From Talinum fruticosum (Eukaryota > Streptophyta > Magnoliopsida > Caryophyllales > Talinaceae), in the NCBI GenBank assembly GCA_021018815.1, contig JAITYX010000008.1, positions 6,012,001 to 6,076,000 on the forward strand: a stretch of DNA of 64,000 nt, written 5' to 3'. The notes beneath the pieces were generated by a model. The model was not told the origin of the DNA and made no database searches. It was given only the letters and a program-made list of their open reading frames with translations. Of the stretch, positions 12,801-23,440 are shown piece after piece. Position 1 is the stretch's first letter. Each line of letters begins with the position of its first letter. A program made the position numbers and the translations under genes.

Positions 12801-14613
12801 GAAAATCTTCTACAACTCCAGAACCAAATACGAACCCATATTTTGTAGTCTTGAGTACAGCCTACAAGTGTTAGGCTTGGCCAAACCTGAGCCAAACAAA
12901 GTTTTAAAGCTTGCCTAGCCCAATTGCTCAACCTGCAAGCAAGTAGGCTTGCCTAGCCCAATTGTTCAATCTGAGCCAAACAAAGTTTTAAAGCTTTCCT
13001 GTGTTAATTTCATTTCACTTTTTCTTAGTTCCTAGTTTTTAAGCTCTCTCTCTCTCTCCTCCCATCATGTGTTCAACACAGATCACAATGCTCATTTTGT
13101 TAATTACTGTGCTGCCCTTTTATTCAGCTTTGCTGCACATTTCCAAGCCCACCTGTTGTAGCAAAAAGTTCAATTTTTTAATACTTTTCTGTATGTCAAC
13201 AAACTTTCATGCATTCTTTACCGTGAATCTTCTGTGTATTACTAGGGAAATGTTGTGTTGTACCGACTTCCATATAACTCGAGGACCAGAAGGATAATTT
13301 CCATATTATTTTCTCCGGGACCAATTTAAAAATGTCTTGTGTTTCTAATATTAGTTTAGTATTGTACACTTGACTCATTTGTTGGTGATGCTTATGATAA
13401 TTTGATGGAAAGACTATATAGGGTTTTCATTAAATCTGCAAAAACTTGCGTACTGTGTTGTTTTTCCCTTGAGATTTGATGATAGGCACTTGAATTTGCA
13501 GCTTCGTGAATATATATATAGATACACTGAGGATTACATCAACATTCAGGTATGCCACTTTTGAAAATTGAAGCTTAAGAAGTTTTTTTTTTTTTTTTTT
13601 TTTTGTTTGAATTGTGAATGCCTTTGGTTGTAATCAAACCTGAACTTCCCTCTTGCAGCTTGACAATCATTGGAATCAGCTGATTCAGGTGCCACTTTCT
13701 CCTGAACTTATCTTCTATGACATGACCTTTAATTTTTGAAGAATTTTTTTGGGAAAGAGGGGGAAGGAGGATGTTGGGCTTATCTGTAAGGGTTTACGTT
13801 AGTTTTGATATCTGTCTACTTGAGTTTGATTTTGTGCTAGTTCGTTGTTTTTGATTTTGCTACCTACTATTATTAGTTACAGTGTTATTTTCTTCATCTT
13901 CTCTCTGTCATCCATCACCATCGTCAATTATTTTTCACCAACTTAACACTCTCTGCTTGCCAGGAAGGATAAATTGGTAGGAATGCACATAACCAGTAGA
14001 AAATTGTAATTGATGACTTTGTATGAGCAAACCTCTCATCATAAGGTGCATTTGGCAACAACCACTCGGTATTTTCTTTAGTATTTGAGATGAGGATATG
14101 AGAGTGATAGGAAAAAGAACTATGGACAGTTGAATGGTTCTTATATTCCCGAAGAGACTTGATTATCTATATGATAAGTTCTAGTACTGTCTTATTCATA
14201 GATAAAGATATTTCATGTAGTGATTTGCAAATTCGTGCTGTATATTTGGAAGACCTTGACCTCCATGCTTTTGTAGTGGTTCAACCGTCTTTCTATACTT
14301 CCTAGTCCGTTCAGTTTACACGTTAAGCAGATACGTTTATTGTCAATTGTAAGTTGCAACTGAAACAACTATCGATAGCATTGGCAGAGCTGCCAGGTCA
14401 ATATCCAGAATCAGATTGTTTCTTCTTGAATCAATGCCCTGAAATCTGCAGTGTACTAGTTTTAATTGAGTTGAGTATGTCATAAATTGTGAATCATTTG
14501 TTTGTCGTGGATCGTGATTCATTTGTTGTGTTTCTTTTTCTGTTATGCTGTTGGAGCTTTTCCTGAGTTCAGGAACTGTTTGCTTGTCAGTCTATTCCTT
14601 GGTGGCCAGAATT
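9823..14613 (+). pseudogene. Truncated second copy of the MRS2 gene (segmental duplication)
   Basis: This segment is collinear with 1001-6936 of the intact MRS2 gene, introns included, and lacks both ends. Exon equivalents are 10143-10217, 12051-12272, 12451-12495, 13502-13549, 13659-13688 and a partial one from 14551. Exon frames are kept: indels in 12051-12272 are whole codons and cancel, and 13502-13549 gains one codon (LREYIYRYTED). However, the first coding exons are absent, similarity stops just before the GMN pore motif, and transmembrane 2 is missing. The acceptor before the last exon has changed from GCAG to GCTG at about 14547-14550. It lacks the transposon found in the parent intron. 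It cannot make a working transporter. Confidence 0.9.
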
Positions 14614-15135
14614 ATCTATCAGTATTTCCAAATACAATGTCATACTTGTGCTTAGAACGTTTTTGGTGGTGCGTTTTTTATGAACAGTGGATGAAAATGA
14701 TTTACCAAAGAAAGTTAAAGTAGAAGAAAAACCTGAACCCAGTAGATCAGCTTCTTGCTCGCTCGAGTTCTTCTTCTGCACCTTATGTTTGGATCATCTC
14801 AGAGAGAGTTTTCATGCATTGTAAGCACACACTTCCCATCATTCTTGACTTGATAATGAAATTCAATTTCCCAAAATGAAGAGGAGATGCTTATTTTGGT
14901 TGATTATTTTCTTGAGAGATATGATTGGAAATCTGTTTTGAACCAAGCATCACTGCTCGTGGTCACATGTAAAACTGAAATCTGTGATGCTAAAGTCTTC
15001 TATTTTCCAACCTCTTAAAAAACTGTACAGTATTTTATTTTATTTTATTTTATTTTGCAGTTTTTACAAGAAACGCCTGAGATCTGTAGCTGATAAATGT
15101 GGTAAACGATGCCCGAAATGCAGGCAACTAATCAG

Positions 15136-17119
15136 GTAATAGCCTGAACTATATGTCACTTGACACTTCAAAAAGTTAAAGTACACTTATTTCACAAGCA
15201 TTAGTCTCGAATTTTTTGAAAGGCTAAGCCCAATTCGATTTGCAAGTGTTAGTTTAGATTACTTTATACGTTTGGCCCATATTTTTAATTATTTTAAGTC
15301 AATTAATCTTTTTAATAATTTCAATGTATTTTAAAAAAAAAATTGCTTAGTCTTCCCCTGACTAAAGATACTATATTGAGATCTTAGTTTTATTTAAAAT
15401 TTTATGGTGATCTCAGCAATTTTATTACTAATTTGTAATCTTCTTATAAATTATAAAATAATCAGTAAAAATAAACACATGTATTATATATACAAAATTA
15501 ACAAGAAGATCACATTTTTTTAGTTTGTGATTAGCATCTTAAATTTTTAAAGATATGGCTTAAAATTAATTACTTTATCTCTGTATTTATTTACCTACGT
15601 CTAGCATTTACGAACAAAATGACTTTTCATGATCTTATTTCAGTTAAAGTAATTTGATCATATTATTATTTCTTTCATTTTTTTATTAAATCATATCATT
15701 ATTTCTAACCTAACTATATATATCTGACGTCTAAAGGAAATAAAATAGCATTATTTGCAATACTATTGCCTAACTTTGAAGATGAGTAATTATGATAATT
15801 AAGCCATTAACAATTATATATCTATGTATTAAATTGTATAATAAATATAATGATAAAAAAATTGTATGTAAATATAACTGGAAGATAAACGCTCCACAAC
15901 AACATATTAATTATCATTATGGTCCATTACCTTGCTATAAGAATTTCAATTTTTCTCATGCTTAACCATTTAAAAGTTTCATACTTATAATTTTATGAAT
16001 AGCTATTATTCAAACAAAATATTTTGGTAAGTTTAATACATGTTGTATTTTACCTTTTATCTCCTTTATTTCGTATTTTAATTCTGGTAATATTAATTGT
16101 ATAAATATGTGTTTAATTTTTTATATATGTAAATTTGACTTATTCTATATGGTTTTTTACTTGATATTAGGGGAATGGTGAAATTGATAACAAAAACTTT
16201 GCTTTAACTTTTGCAATAATTTGAGAAATTTTAAATATTTAGTAGGAGAATGCTCAATTAATATGATAAAGATCCTCATTGTTTTTATATATATTAAGTT
16301 ATTATGAAAAAAAGCATCTTATTATTTTTTGACGGACCAACAAAGAAAATGCTTATCCATTCAAAAAAAAAAGAAAATGCTTATTATTTCTCTTTTTGTG
16401 TCCTTTTCAGCACTTAGTTTTTTTTTTTTTTGTGCTTTCTTTTCTCTTTCATTCATTTATTTGACTTTCTTGCAAATTTAGATAATTATATAAATTGTAT
16501 AATAGGATTAGCGATAGGGTAAATGATTTATGAAAAAAAAATTATATATATATGACTTTTCCTTTTTGTTAAAAGAGTAGGTATGTGTAGTCACCCAAAA
16601 AAAAAAACAAATTGAGTAAGATTATTTTTAATTTTTAAGCGACATAAGTTGTCACACGCCAATTAATTTAGTTCATCTATACAAAATATTTAATACAAAT
16701 AAGTTATAGATTATACTACTGATCTAATAACCTTGTTTAAAAATATTATTTTATAGATATTTGTGTGTAGCATCTAGTAATGTGATTTAATTACAACCTG
16801 TGATAATTTTGTTTACCGTATTTTTATATTTTTTGATAGTCTCTTATTCCTTTTTATATATATTTTGAGTATTTTTCTTGTTAGCAAAATCGCTTTTGAC
16901 TATTGATGTTATATCATGTAACTTGGCTTAGTAGATTTGATATATACTAAATTTAGGTAACCTTATTTTACTTTTCTTTTTTTTTTTGGTAATAAGAAGT
17001 TTAGTTGTCTTCGGTAGCTTATTTTCATTCCGCTTAAATGGACCAAGCAATTAAGCGTTAAGATAATTAATACAAATTAATATTTTATAAATTGTGTTTT
17101 ATAAAGGCTTTAAAAATAG
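15136..17119. other. AT-rich intergenic DNA, no gene seen
   Basis: Very AT-rich sequence with poly-A/T tracts and stops in all frames. No continuation of the RING gene is found. Part of it probably belongs to the Helitron whose 3' end lies at 17149, but I could not identify the 5' TC end. Confidence 0.6.
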
Positions 17120-17149
17120 CCCCATGCAAAGCACGGGTTGAGCGACTAA
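17120..17149 (+). mobile_element. Helitron-type 3' terminus
   Basis: A short hairpin, CCCATGC-AAA-GCACGGG (17121-17137, one mismatched pair), is followed 8 nt later by CTAA (17146-17149) and then T. A GC-rich hairpin 8-12 nt before CTRR, inserted before a T, is the hallmark of Helitron 3' ends. In this orientation the element body lies to the left, in 15.1-17.1 kb. The PIF1 helicase remnant lies to the right and must belong to another element. Confidence 0.6.
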
Positions 17150-17234
17150 TTTTTTTATCTAATAAGGGGTGCAATTGTTGTGGTTTTGACACTTGTCACA
17201 CTAGTAATAAATATTTCATGTTTTAATTATTATT

Positions 17235-17560
17235 TAAAAATAAAAATTATGATTTAAAGCCTTAATAAATGGTGTATTTATTATCAGATTTTTTTGAATG
17301 AAATATTGGGGTTAAATAAGATTAAAATAAGAACACTTTTTTCTCCAAATCTCAAATGAAATTTTTAGAAAAGACCGTAATAATAAAAAATTTACCCATT
17401 TAGGTAAAATATAGTCTTTTTTGTTAAATTTACCTTATTTTCTTCCACTAGTCTAACACCTTAATCGACCTTAGTTGTTAAATTTCAAGACCCATTAATA
17501 ATTATATCACGGTTCTCTCGTTTTTAGTCTCATAAAATAGATTAATAAGGATGAATAGTT
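17235..17560 (+). repeat. Dispersed repeat, copy 1 (partner at 20050-20430)
   Basis: Landmarks such as TTAAATTTACCTTATTTTCT, TCCACTAGTCTAAC, TATTGGGGTT and CTCATAAAA...ATTAATAAGGATGAATA occur here and again at 20050-20430, in a circularly permuted order. The two copies enclose the helicase remnant and a foldback element. They may be parts of one longer element or an old tandem repeat split by insertion. Confidence 0.6.
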
Positions 17561-17779
17561 ACCACAACTCCTTAAAACTATCTTTAAGAAATATTATTAA
17601 TATAATTAACATCTTATCATGCCCGAGGATTTTCCTTAAATTTCCTTGATAGATCGTGATTTCGCACTTAATTATGTTCTACTTGAATTAGATCGAATGC
17701 TAAAACAGTTAGGCATAAAATTGCATATTTTAACCTTCCACAACTAATTATACGAGTTGATGAAGATGCTCGATTGTTT

Positions 17780-19560
17780 AGGGCTTAACATGCTGAATTA
17801 TGTATACCAGTGCCTCCCGAAGATATGCAATGTGCCCAAAGTCTCAATGATAACCAACGATATGCATTTAAGGCTATTAGCATAAACAAGGGTGGCTTGT
17901 TTTTCATAGATGAACCCGGTGGGAAAGGAAAAATATTCTTATATCATGTCATTCTTGCTACTTGTGAAACTTGAATGTCAATTTGGACTCGTTGCGGCAA
18001 GCTTTGGAATTATTGAAACACTTTTATATAAAGTCAAAACAGCACATAAGACCTTTGGACTTCCAGGTACTCTACATGCATCCTCAATGTGTTATCTTAG
18101 TAAATAACGAAGCACATTTGATAAAACATGTCACGGTTATTATATATGGGATGCAGCCGCTATAACTCATCGACATGCATTTGAGGCTATTGATCGAAGT
18201 TTTATGGATATTATGAGAATAAACCTCTCTTTTGGAGGCAAAATGATGGTCTTCGGTGGAGATTTTAGATAAGTTTTACCGGTTATATCGAAGGGCACTA
18301 AAGTTGAGATAATCAATGCATGTTTCATCAAGTCAACATTGTGAACACATGTTTGGGTGCTTCATTTGGCACAAAACATGAGGTCTCGACTTCGCTGCAG
18401 CAAGCTTGGAATTGTTGAAACACTTTTATATAGAGTCAAAACAGCACATAAGATCTTTGGACTTTCGAGTACTCTACATGCATCTTCAATGTGTTATCTT
18501 GGTAAATAATGTATCGAAGCACATTTGATAAAACAGTCGCAGATTATTATATATGGGATGCAACCGCTATAACTCATCGACGTGCATTTGAGGCTATTGA
18601 TCGAAGTTTTAGGGATATTATGAGAATAAACATCTCTTTTAGAGGCAAAGCGGTGGACTTCGGTGGAGATTTTGAACAAGTTTTATCGGTTATATCGAAG
18701 GGCACTAAAGTTAAGACAATCAATGCATGTTTCATCAAGTCAACATTGTGAACACATGTTTGGGTGCTTCATTTGGCACAAAACATGAGGTATCGACTTG
18801 ATAAGGATTTTGCAATTTTCTTGCTTAAAATGGGAGATGGACATGAATGTACCATCGATGAAGATATGATCAAATTGCCACCATCGATACCCATATATGG
18901 TTACTGAGTCACCCATACAAATAAAGATATAATCATGGTAATCATTGATGATTTAATTGATGCGATCTTTCTTAATTTGAGTACTCATGCAAGTGATACA
19001 ACCTATATATGGTTACAGAGTCACCCACACATATGAAGAAGCATAAAAAATCATTGATAAATTTGTCGAAATTAAAAAGATTTACTAACTTTGTTGATTA
19101 TGTCCCGAGATAATGTTCAATATCTATATCCGGATGAATTCTTGAACTCATTATCCTTTGGAGGATTACTACCACATGCTCTTATATTAAAAGTTGGATG
19201 TCCAATCATGCTCCTATGCAATATTGACACAATGAATAACCGACTTGCGCAATGGAACTATGTTAATATGTCGTCAATTACAAGATCATTTGATCGAAGT
19301 TGAAATTAATTGGTCATTGCAAAGGCTACGGTATTCATACCACGCATTTTGTTGAAAACTGTTGAAGATATATGACTTCCTTTTAAGATGGAAGGTTTCC
19401 TTTTGAGATGGTCGGAAAACAGTTTTCGATAATAAAATTATGTTTTTCATTAACCATTAACAATCCCGAGGGCAAATAATTCCACATGTTGGTATATATT
19501 TTCATCAACATGTCTTAGCTAGGGTCAAGTATACGTTTTAGCTAGGGACACATAGCAAAA
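17780..19560 (+). pseudogene. Degenerate Helitron PIF1-type helicase
   Basis: Conceptual translation with frame changes gives, in order: a Walker A region (NDNQRYAFKAI then PGGKGKIFLYH), the motif II neighbourhood (HRHAFEAIDRSF, FGGDF, VISKGTK), a C-terminal block LYPDEFLNSL...LKVGCPIMLL, and a remnant resembling the final helicase motif (LTINNPEGK). These match the helicase half of plant Helitron Rep/helicase proteins. It is dead. Walker A has PGGKGKI where GTGKT is expected, the DEAP box reads IWDAAAI or IWDATAI, and there are many stops and frameshifts. About 403 bp (17988-18390) is duplicated in tandem (18391-18797). The Rep domain is not found. Confidence 0.85.
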
Positions 19561-19618
19561 TACAACAAGGGATTTGGTTAATAAAGGTGATGTTTAAGGA
19601 AGGCAATAATAAAAAATT

Positions 19619-20044
19619 GAGATATTAACATTTATCTCCCTCGAGGTATTTGGAAATTATTTTTACACCCTACGGTATTGGTATATATTTTTACCCACCC
19701 TGACCGGAGTAGTTAATATTTGAGTTATACATTGACCATTGTTCTTAATAATAGAAAACATCCAAATACGGTGAGTGTGCTGATGTGGCATAAGAAAATG
19801 AGGTAAAGTACCAAAATTGCCCTCTTTGCACTAAAGCGCCAATAACTAATGGGGGTAGCATAGTCATTTTATTTTAAAAAATAGGGACAAACTTGTCCTT
19901 TTATATTTTCGATTAGCCTCCTACCGTTTTTTTATCTTAAATATTATTTATCTCTAAACTTAGGGTGGGTAAAAATATATACCAATACCTGGAGGGTGTA
20001 AAAATGATTTCCAAATACCTCGGGGAGGTAAATGTTAATATCTC
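19619..20044. mobile_element. Foldback MITE with ~80-bp inverted ends
   Basis: The left arm starts GAGATATTAACATTTATCTC and includes GAGGTATTTGGAAAT, ACACCCT, ACGGTATTGGTATATATTTT and TACCCACCCT. The right arm (about 19964-20044) is its reverse complement with few mismatches and ends GTTAATATCTC. The ~260-bp centre has no coding frame. I see no clear target duplication, so the superfamily is left open. Confidence 0.8.
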
Positions 20045-20049
20045 CGACA

Positions 20050-20430
20050 TTTTAGGTAAAATTTTTACCTCTGTTATTAAATTTACCTTATTTTCTTCCA
20101 CTAGTCTAACAAAAGAAAATACCGTAATCGAACTTAGTAGTTAAATTTCAAAACCTATTCATAATCATTTTCATTTCACACAATTCTGTCTTTTTTAAAA
20201 AAATATTTTTTAGCCTCATAAAAGATATTAATAAGGATGAATAAAAAATTATAATTTAAAGCTATAACAAATGGTGTATTTACTGTTAAATTTTTTTTTA
20301 TGAAGTATTGGGGTTGAATAAGATTGAAATATTAACACTTTTTCCTCCAAATCTCTAATGAAATTTTTAGAAAAAAAAAACAACAATAATAATATACTTT
20401 ACATTTTAGGTAAAAGTTAGTGTCTTTTGT
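20050..20430 (+). repeat. Dispersed repeat, copy 2 (partner at 17235-17560)
   Basis: Carries the same landmark words as 17235-17560 in a shifted order, separated from it by the helicase remnant and the foldback MITE. Confidence 0.6.
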
Positions 20431-21185
20431 TGAAAAGATATTTTTGAAATAATTACAAATTTTTTTTATATACATTCTTTAATATTTAACTTTGTATGGA
20501 ATAATATTTAATATTTTGGATATATATTTAGTCATATTATTAAATATTTTTATTATTACTATAGATTGTCATCTCCAAATCTCTCCCTTACAATAACATT
20601 TAAAGGAAAACAATTATAAAAAAAGGAATACGACGATCATCTCTTAATAAAACATTAATTTTTTATTCTTTTATTTTTACAAATCAACTCCGAGTATATT
20701 GCAAGGATTTTTTTCTTTCAAAAAAAAAAAAGGATTGTAAAAACAAATTCATTGACAATTCATAAATTGCATGTATCATATATTCAGTCACTTAACTGAA
20801 ATCAATGTCTTTTTACTCCTAATCTATTATCTTCTTCAAGTATTTATATACCTATGAATAAATTTACAACGAAGAAATAAGTGGCTTAAGGTGTTCTCGG
20901 GATTTATTATACATACTATAACATATAACCCTTGAAATATCTTGACAAATCATCATCAGTTTGCTACTCATGAGAATGAGGACGGTATACATGATTGATT
21001 TACAAGTTCTTATACAACCTTTGAAAATAGAATGACTAATATGAATATATAATTTTTCTTTCCATCAATAATAAAATGATTGGAATACATAGATTGACAT
21101 TTATTATTATGATTGTAATTCAACTGGAGTTATATATTTGTGTATTGATAAAATCATTCCCAAATTTAAAATTTATGTTTGATTC
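20431..21185. other. AT-rich intergenic DNA, no gene seen
   Basis: AT-rich sequence with poly-A runs. No coding frame, RNA gene or terminal repeat is recognised. Confidence 0.6.
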
Positions 21186-21189
21186 AGGA

Positions 21190-22090
21190 TAAATTATATG
21201 GCAAAGAGGAAACATGAACCACAATAGAAGGAATAACATTTCTTATCTACATGTACATGGAGTTTTGAAAAATTCAAACATATCAAAGAGGAAGAATAAG
21301 AAAAATTTGTTGTGATACATGAGATGTTGAAGCTATTTTATGATGTTCGAGTGTTGTTTGATTGAGGCGGCTCAAAGTCATCACGACTATCTATTTGATA
21401 TGGTAAATAAAATTATTGGAAAATTGACAAATATACACCTTAAGAGGAATCATGAACCATAATAAGGGATGACATTTCTCTTCTACACATTCATGGAGTT
21501 TTGAAAAATTCAAATATCTTAGAGACGAAGAATGAGAAAAGCTCATCTGTGATACATAAGATTTTGAAGCTATTTTATTATGTGACTTGTATGTTTTGCT
21601 TGAGGCAGCTCAAGGTCATCATGATATAGCAAACAAAATGCTTGGGAAGTTTGACAAATATACTGCTCAAGAGAAATCATGAACCATAATAGAAGGGATA
21701 ACATTTCTCTTCCGCAAGTCCAAAGAGTTTTAAAAATTCAAACATCTCACAAAGGAGGAAGAATGGGAAAAGTTCACTATAATACATAAGATTTTGAATG
21801 CGACTTGTATGATTAGTGTTGTTTGTTTCAGGCGGTTCAAGGTCATCATGATATGAGAAACAAAATGCTTGAAAAGTTTGACAAATATAAGACTCAAAAG
21901 GAATCATGAACCATAATAAAAGCGATAACATTTATCTTGTACATGACCATGGAGTTAAGAAAAATTCGAAAATCTCAAAGAGGAGGATTAGGAAAAGTTA
22001 ACTGTGATATATAAGATTTTGAAACTATTTTATGAAGTGATTTGTATGTTTAGTGCTCTTTGCTTGAGGCGGTTCAAGGATGCCTTCTAC
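21190..22090 (+). repeat. Tandem array, four ~230-bp units
   Basis: The word CATGAACCA(C/T)AATA recurs at about 21213, 21449, 21678 and 21905. A second landmark near GAGGCGGCTCAA recurs at about 21363, 21602, 21830 and 22068. Spacings are about 226-239 bp. Units also share an ATTTCTCTTCT-like stretch, AAAATTCAAA and GTGATACATAAGATTTTGAA, with about 80-90% likeness by eye. No unit has an open frame, and the source family is not recognised. Confidence 0.8.
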
Positions 22091-22191
22091 CCACATATAT
22101 TTATAGTCACACCACAATTCCCAACCTCTAGGTCACTACTCAATACTTCTTATCGGATAATAAGCACATTTAGGATGTCTCCTTGCACGCA

Positions 22192-23087
22192 AGTAGTCTA
22201 CTTTTAAAATACATAACAAAAGAGGGAAATAGTTATAACCTCCAGTAACATCTCAAGCTGCTCAACATCATTTTCATTTTCATCACCACGAACAGTGGTC
22301 ACACTTGCTCTACTTGCTCTTAATATTTTAGAGCCTATAGTAGGAGAACCAATGAACCAGGCCGCTCGAGATCCACTGACAGCAGAAGCAGGAGCTAGCT
22401 TTTAGATAAGTTGTTAGTTCAAGCTCGTCTATGACCTACAATTAGGCAAACTAATTGACTTCAGACATCTTGCACGCTGAGCCACTTTATCGACCAGTAG
22501 CTTAAGCACCAAACCCTAGATAGATCCCCACCTTACAGATGCCGTGCAACCAAGTGTAGAGATCCTACGCCATAACCATGATTCCACACACATCACGCCG
22601 CCATGGCCATGCCTCAACTTTACCTTATCTTTCCTCATATTCCCCAACTCTAATCTCTCTGTCATCTAGTCTAAAGCCTCACGAACATTATGTCTCCAAT
22701 CCCATACAAGGGTCAGCCTTTCAAGCCTCCAAACTCGGTTAACTACTGATTTCCATGCTGCTCCTTCTCAAACATCCACATCTCTACTCTGACTTCTCTT
22801 GTACAAGAAACAGGGAATTGGGAGGGGGAGAAGGGAGGGGAAGAGAGATTTCACCATATATAGAAAGCGACATCCTTGGGTTTGTAGCCATCTAAGTTGA
22901 TCCCAGATTCCACACATATGCTTTCTCAATCCTATCAAAGCTTGATCATTTAGGGAAAAAATTGTCCATACTCAAAGATAAAGTCCAAATCGTGGATAAG
23001 CTCATGGTGCACTAAGTTTATAAGAAGGGTACAAAATGAATCTCACAAAAATGTCCTCTGCATGGAATTTTCATAACCACACCAGCA
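22192..23087 (-). pseudogene. Third MRS2 copy, inverted exon-intron fragment
   Basis: This is the reverse complement of about 2655-3835 of the intact MRS2 gene: part of an intron, its acceptor region, the large exon and the following donor. The exon has lost the segment coding for the Asp run and MADLY, has a 1-bp loss near the SRKL codons, and has gained two codons in GDENENDVE. It is closer to the intact gene than to the 9.8-kb copy (it keeps the TIGSKI equivalent). It cannot code for a transporter. Confidence 0.88.
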
Positions 23088-23090
23088 CCT

Positions 23091-23440
23091 CAGCCACTTA
23101 TATTGCAGAAATTGTGAAATACTCGAACCATTGATGCTGCAAATACATAGTGACATAGTCAAATTTGTTATTGCCTTTCTACACTGTTACTGACTGGAAA
23201 TGATCAACACCATACAAGTTGAAGAGATTTGTAATCGACAGTGGCTTTCTGCATTGGTAGTAGACTTTGCAGATTTTCCATACAATTCCTTTTCTTTTTC
23301 AATGTAAATATGATTTACCACTACTAGTAATAGTTATGTTCAATTCACAGACACATTATCCAAGTTAATCTTTTTTTTTTTTTTTTTGTGTGGATGAGAT
23401 ACAAACGTTGATGTAGTCGAAATTTAAACTAAGGTCTCTC
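23091..23440 (+). pseudogene. Third MRS2 copy, direct 3'-flank fragment
   Basis: Matches 7217-7552, the MRS2 3' UTR and flank, in direct orientation. It begins within 4 bp of the end of the inverted fragment, so exon and 3' flank lie head to tail with everything between (3836-7216) missing. A short extra stretch near 23347-23370 is absent from the parent. Confidence 0.85.

Larger units (their letters stand above)
9323..15135 (+). pseudogene. Decayed RING-finger (E3 ligase-like) gene, split by an inserted MRS2 copy
   Basis: Pieces visible are an ATG at 9323 (MAGWDEDHS...), an exon-like block about 9473-9563 containing RKQRAQRKSAVSIPVTVF, an exon 14688-14820 (DENDLPKKVKVEEKPEP then DHLRE), and an exon 15061-15135 ending DKCGKRCPKCRQLI. 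The last motif matches the second half of the C3HC4 RING of a plant RING/U-box family that I know from memory. The reading from 9323 meets a stop just after the CT run (9458) unless an intron is removed there. In the RING block two expected zinc-binding cysteines are replaced (TAC and CGC where TGC is expected), the first half of the RING is missing, and no continuation after 15135 is found. The MRS2 copy 9823-14613 lies in what should be one intron. Family assignment is moderate; loss of function is well supported. Confidence 0.55.
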
